Source: Celerinatantimonas yamalensis | Lineage (GTDB): Bacteria; Pseudomonadota; Gammaproteobacteria; Enterobacterales; Celerinatantimonadaceae | Length of the DNA: 64,000 nucleotides | Assembly (NCBI RefSeq): GCF_046054155.1 | Contig: NZ_JBEQCT010000002.1 | Location: 558,001 to 622,000, forward strand | Direction of reading: 5' to 3' | In this document: positions 60,313 to 64,000 of the stretch, in pieces | Numbering within the stretch: position 1 is the first letter of the stretch | Layout of the letters: each line of letters opens with the position of its first letter | Notes under the pieces: generated by a model | What the model saw: the letters and a program-made list of their open reading frames with translations, nothing else | The model's database searches: none | What the model was told of the DNA's origin: nothing | Translations under genes and position numbers: made by a program

Positions 60313-61959
60313 TTACATCATGCCGCCCATACCGCCCATTCCACCCATACCACCCATATCAGGTGCAGATGATCCATCTTTTTGTGGTTTGTCAGTGATC
60401 ATACACTCGGTAGTGATCATCAGACCGGCCACAGAACCAGCAAATTGCAGTGCGCTACGAGTCACTTTAGTTGGGTCAAGAATACCCATTTCCAACATGT
60501 CACCGAACTCTTCAGTGCCCGCGTTGTAACCAAAGTTACCATTACCTTCTTTCACTTTATTAGCAATGACTGAATCTTCTTCGCCCGCGTTGCGAACGAT
60601 TTGACGCAGTGGAGATTCCATTGCACGCAGTGCTAGACGGATACCAACAGTTTGGTCTTCGTTGTCACCAACAAGTTCGCTGAGTTTAGCTGCAACACGA
60701 ATCAGTGCCACACCACCACCAGGGACCACCCCTTCTTCAACAGCTGCGCGAGTTGCATGTAACGCATCTTCTACGCGTGCTTTTTTCTCTTTCATTTCAA
60801 CTTCAGTCGTTGCACCAACTTTGATAACCGCAACACCGCCAGCTAATTTAGCGACACGTTCTTGCAGTTTCTCTTTGTCGTAATCTGAAGAAGTTTCTTC
60901 GATTTGTGCACGGATTTGACCAACACGCGCTTCAATCGCAGCTTGATCACCCACACCGTCGATGATGGTTGTGCTGTCTTTGTTGATCACAACACGTTTC
61001 GCACTACCTAAATCTTCAAGAGTTGCTTTTTCAAGATCCAAACCAACTTCTTCGCTGATCACCGTACCGTTAGACAAGATAGCGATATCTTGCAGCATTG
61101 CTTTACGACGATCACCAAAGCCTGGCGCTTTAACAGCAGCAACTTTAACAATACCACGCATGTTGTTTACAACTAGCGTTGCTAAGGCTTCGCCTTCAAC
61201 ATCTTCAGCGACAATCAGAAGTGGTTTACCTGATTTAGTCAAACTTTCAAGCAGTGGTAACAGTTCACGGATGTTAGAGATTTTTTTATCAACTAACAGA
61301 ATGAATGGGCTTTCTAATTCAACACTACCGCTTTCTTGGTTGTTGATAAAATAAGGGGATAGGTAACCACGGTCAAACTGCATCCCTTCAACAACATCAA
61401 GTTCATCTTCAAGGCCTTGGCCTTCTTCAACAGTGATAACGCCTTCTTTACCAACTTTATCCATCGCTTCAGCGATCAAGTTACCAACAGTAGAGTCAGA
61501 GTTAGCAGAGATAGTCCCAACTTGAGCAATCGCTTTACTGTCAGCACATGGTTGAGATAATTTTTTAAGTTCAGCAACCGCTGCGATAACGGCTTTGTCG
61601 ATACCACGTTTAAGATCCATTGGATTCATGCCTGCAGCCACTGCTTTTAGGCCTTCATTAACAATAGATTGAGCTAAAACGGTTGCGGTTGTGGTACCGT
61701 CGCCCGCTGCATCGTTTGCTTGTGATGCAACTTCTTTCACCATTTGTGCGCCCATGTTTTCGAACTTGTCTTCTAGTTCGATCTCTTTCGCAACAGTTAC
61801 ACCATCTTTAGTGATGGTTGGCGCACCGAATGATTTATCCAATACGACATTACGACCTTTAGGGCCTAAAGTTACTTTTACGGCATCTGCCAGAATGTTC
61901 ACACCATTGAGCATTTTGGTGCGAGAATCGTTTCCGAATTTGACGTCTTTAGCTGCCAT
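60313..61959 (-). CDS. groEL: Chaperonin GroEL
   Basis: Double-ring ATP-dependent folding chamber. 548 residues, standard length. ATP site DGTTTATVLAQSI, AAVEEGVVPGGGVALIR near 405, and the C-terminal flexible GGM repeat tail (MGGMGGMGGMGGMM) are present. It follows groES by 43 bases in the same operon under a sigma-32 promoter. The conserved MAAKDVKFGNDSRTKML start fits the ATG at 61959. Confidence 0.99.
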   Translation of the reverse strand: MAAKDVKFGNDSRTKMLNGVNILADAVKVTLGPKGRNVVLDKSFGAPTITKDGVTVAKEIELEDKFENMGAQMVKEVASQANDAAGDGTTTATVLAQSIVNEGLKAVAAGMNPMDLKRGIDKAVIAAVAELKKLSQPCADSKAIAQVGTISANSDSTVGNLIAEAMDKVGKEGVITVEEGQGLEDELDVVEGMQFDRGYLSPYFINNQESGSVELESPFILLVDKKISNIRELLPLLESLTKSGKPLLIVAEDVEGEALATLVVNNMRGIVKVAAVKAPGFGDRRKAMLQDIAILSNGTVISEEVGLDLEKATLEDLGSAKRVVINKDSTTIIDGVGDQAAIEARVGQIRAQIEETSSDYDKEKLQERVAKLAGGVAVIKVGATTEVEMKEKKARVEDALHATRAAVEEGVVPGGGVALIRVAAKLSELVGDNEDQTVGIRLALRAMESPLRQIVRNAGEEDSVIANKVKEGNGNFGYNAGTEEFGDMLEMGILDPTKVTRSALQFAGSVAGLMITTECMITDKPQKDGSSAPDMGGMGGMGGMGGMM

Positions 61960-62002
61960 TGTTCAAAATCCTTCGCTAGTTAAAATTAAAATCGACTTAA
62001 AT

Positions 62003-62296
62003 TTAAGCTTCTACGATTGCCAGAATATCTGACTCGCTCATGATCAGGACTTCTTCACCGTCCAATTTCTCGGTTTTAATACCGTAGCCATCGTTAAAAA
62101 TCACCAGGTCACCGATTTTAACAGCCAGTGGTTTCACATCACCATTGTCCATGATGCGGCCGGTACCGACAGCAATCACTTCACCACGAGTGGATTTTTC
62201 GGCTGCAGAACCTGTAAGAACGATACCGCCAGCAGATTTACTTTCTTGTTCTTTGCGCTTAACGATGACGCGATCATGCAACGGACGAATGCTCAT
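62003..62296 (-). CDS. groES: Co-chaperonin GroES
   Basis: Heptameric lid of the GroEL chamber. 97 residues with MSIRPLHDRVIVKRKEQESKSAGGIVLTG, including the mobile loop, and the C-terminal EEVLIMSESDILAIVE. First gene of the groESL operon; AAAGGAGAC precedes the ATG. Confidence 0.99.
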   Translation of the reverse strand: MSIRPLHDRVIVKRKEQESKSAGGIVLTGSAAEKSTRGEVIAVGTGRIMDNGDVKPLAVKIGDLVIFNDGYGIKTEKLDGEEVLIMSESDILAIVEA

Positions 62297-62414
62297 TGCT
62301 TAGTCTCCTTTAAAAACACAGCGTGTTACGTGTTGTTTATGTTTATTTAAGGATAAACGCCAAACCATAGTGGCCAAGAGTCTATCCAAAGTAAAAACTC
62401 TTATGTGTCAATTT

Positions 62415-62442
62415 AAATGGGGCCGCATTTTCCAGTTCCAAG
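62415..62442 (-). promoter_or_regulatory. Sigma-32 heat-shock promoter of groESL
   Basis: On the minus strand CTTGGAA (62442-62436), 13-base spacer, CCCCATTT (62422-62415), very close to the sigma-32 consensus CTTGAAA and CCCCATNT. It lies about 120 bases before groES, just beyond the fxsA stop codon. Confidence 0.88.
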
Positions 62443-62497
62443 GGGCGAGAACAACTTTTTTCGATCTTTTTTTAAAAACGAACGAAAGCGCGAGCCA

Positions 62498-62959
62498 TTA
62501 ATTCAAGCGATCATGATCATCACTGTCGCGGCGTTGATACTCACCATCAAAGGTGTGACCACCACCCGCACCATTCCCAGGGCCATTAGGCGGGGTTTGA
62601 AATTTAATGAGGCTCGAATTCAAAAGGCGTTTGGCAAAGTAGCGGCGCACGGGTGGAATTAATATAATCATCCCGCACAGATCAGTGATGAACCCAGGCA
62701 TAATCAAACATGCCCCAGCGATAATTAACATGATGCCTTCAACCACTTGCTGCGCAGGTACTTTACCTTCATTAATTTTTTGTTGAGCCTTAAAGGCCGT
62801 TTGTATCCCTTGGCTACGCACTAATGAAGCGCCAATCAGCGCACTTAGGATGGTTAACCCAATCGTCGGGATAGCCCCGATCACGGCACCAACGTTGATC
62901 AACACATATAACTCTGCCGTTGATAAGCCCGCAATCAAGATAAATAAGTATAAGAACAT
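62498..62959 (-). CDS. fxsA: FxsA family membrane protein
   Basis: Inner-membrane protein that, in E. coli in high copy, relieves exclusion of phage T7 by F plasmid PifA. 153 residues with four hydrophobic segments and the conserved start MFLYLFILIAGLSTAELYVLI and LMPGFITD-like IMPGFITDLCGMIILIPPVR. The C-terminal tail is polar, Gly and Asp-rich. Located directly upstream of groESL, as in E. coli. AAGGAGGAG precedes the ATG. Confidence 0.93.
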   Translation of the reverse strand: MFLYLFILIAGLSTAELYVLINVGAVIGAIPTIGLTILSALIGASLVRSQGIQTAFKAQQKINEGKVPAQQVVEGIMLIIAGACLIMPGFITDLCGMIILIPPVRRYFAKRLLNSSLIKFQTPPNGPGNGAGGGHTFDGEYQRRDSDDHDRLN

Positions 62960-63136
62960 GCGCTCCTCCTTTTGTTTCGCGCTCTTATCACTATGGAGGC
63001 GAATGGTTACCTTTTAAAGCGTTATAGGGGTAATTCGTTATATAGAATCGACGAAGTGATGTATTTACCACAAAACAGTGTGTAAAATCGGCAGTCATCT
63101 TTGATTGTTAGTGACATAAATAGAACAGGTTGAATC

Positions 63137-64000
63137 ATGACGACAACAAACGAATTATTGGCCGATCTTGCGGCCCGCGGGTTAATTAATCAATGCACTG
63201 CCGATGAGGCGTTAGCAGAACACCTTAACACAGGCTCCCGCCGTTTGTATTGTGGCTTCGATCCAACCGCTGATAGCTTACATATCGGCTCATTGGTTCC
63301 GTTGCTAACGCTGCGCCGTTTCCAGCTAGCTGGCCACAAACCCTATGCATTGGTCGGCGGCGCGACCGGTTTAATTGGCGACCCAAGTTTTAAAGCCACC
63401 GAACGCCAACTCAATACCAAAGATGTTGTCGACAACTGGGTCAGAAAGCTTAAAGCACAGGTCAGTCGTTTTATTGATTTTGATGAGTCAGACAGCTCTG
63501 CTGAAGTAGTTAATAACTATGATTGGACTGGCAACGTCAACATTATCGATTTTCTGCGTGATGTGGGTAAACATTTCAGCATCAATGCAATGATCAAAAA
63601 GGAATCGGTGCAACAGCGCATCGATCGTGATGACTCGGGGATCTCTTTCACTGAGTTTAGCTATATTTTATTGCAATCGTATGATTTTGCAGAGCTTGCC
63701 AATACCCAAGATATTAGTTTGCAGATTGGCGGCTCCGATCAATGGGGCAATATCACCGGTGGGATCGATCTCGCGCGGCGGATGTATCGCAAATCAACCT
63801 TCGGTTTGACCATGCCGCTGGTCACCAAATCAGATGGCACTAAATTTGGTAAAACTGAAAGTGGTACCATTTGGCTGGATCCCGCGAAAACATCACCTTA
63901 CGCATTCTATCAATTCTGGATCAACACCGCTGATGCTGATGTGTATAAGTTCCTGCGTTATTTCACCTTTTTGTCGATTGAACAAATCGAGCAAATCGAA
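63137..64000 (+). CDS. tyrS: Tyrosyl-tRNA synthetase, N-terminal part, cut by window edge
   Basis: Class I aminoacyl-tRNA synthetase. The 288 visible codons contain the Rossmann catalytic domain with the HIGH-type motif DSLHIGSLVPL near residue 48. Tyrosine-recognition residues lie in LQSYDFAEL and LQIGGSDQWGNITGG, and the KMSKS-type loop is KFGKTESGTIWLD, so it is of the TyrS1 (E. coli) type. The C-terminal S4 domain lies beyond the edge. No stop in the visible part. No T-box-like leader is apparent in the 177-base gap upstream. Confidence 0.97.
   Translation, partial: MTTTNELLADLAARGLINQCTADEALAEHLNTGSRRLYCGFDPTADSLHIGSLVPLLTLRRFQLAGHKPYALVGGATGLIGDPSFKATERQLNTKDVVDNWVRKLKAQVSRFIDFDESDSSAEVVNNYDWTGNVNIIDFLRDVGKHFSINAMIKKESVQQRIDRDDSGISFTEFSYILLQSYDFAELANTQDISLQIGGSDQWGNITGGIDLARRMYRKSTFGLTMPLVTKSDGTKFGKTESGTIWLDPAKTSPYAFYQFWINTADADVYKFLRYFTFLSIEQIEQIE

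Noticed and set aside
1..64000. Insertion sequence, prophage or integrase genes in the accessory blocks
   Set aside because: No transposase, recombinase or phage structural gene was recognised apart from the VgrG-like remnant, and no terminal inverted repeats with target duplications were found by eye.

Overview
The window is chromosomal DNA from a gammaproteobacterium, most likely a facultative anaerobe related to the Vibrionales/Alteromonadales/Aeromonadales/Enterobacterales group. Its backbone has the gene order of the E. coli 94-95 min region: purA, hflC, hflK, hflX, hfq, miaA, mutL, amiB, tsaE and nnr (minus strand), then queG, a tRNA-Gly cluster, orn, rsgA, psd, epmA, frdABCD, efp/epmB, groEL, groES and fxsA. 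The start of a dcw (cell division) cluster, mraZ-rsmH-ftsL-ftsI, lies next to purA, and tyrS runs off the right edge.

Layout. 1-2063: dcw genes on the minus strand with a three-repeat MraZ operator. 2392-13796: minus-strand backbone genes for purine synthesis, membrane protease control, RNA chaperone, tRNA modification, mismatch repair and cell-wall amidase. 13795-16211: queG, two GNAT acetyltransferases and one solitary tRNA-Gly. 16212-27483: accessory block (NhaP-like antiporter, shikimate dehydrogenase-like SdhL, SgrR, PnuC, KatG, a multiply broken aldehyde dehydrogenase, a glycosyltransferase-like gene). It separates the solitary tRNA-Gly, which keeps a terminator, from a triple tRNA-Gly cluster, which keeps a strong promoter. 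27876-39264: backbone again, with the EF-P modification genes epmA, epmB and efp around fumarate reductase, and a nuclease-helicase fusion coupled to epmA. 39320-60230: a second accessory block. It holds a degenerate GGDEF/EAL protein coupled to a cysteine-free molybdopterin-fold protein, a dipeptide/nickel-type ABC operon with a solute-binding protein at each end, a SotB-like exporter, a minimal chemoreceptor, a ferric-reductase-like flavocytochrome, a LysR regulator, a YciI protein, a gamma-carbonic anhydrase-like protein, and a two-component system divergent from a secreted repeat protein. A VgrG-like remnant follows. 60234-64000: groESL with a sigma-32 promoter, fxsA and tyrS.

The most unusual locus is 56266-59433. 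An OmpR-type regulator and a histidine kinase with a Met/His-rich periplasmic segment are divergent from a small exported protein. That protein is built of seven almost identical 21-residue Gln/Gly/Asn/Met repeats (63 bp each) plus degenerate end copies. The shared promoter region carries three TTGTCA half-sites. This looks like a self-contained envelope-sensing module with an expandable low-complexity effector; its function is not established. No rRNA, CRISPR array, intact transposase or integrase was seen.
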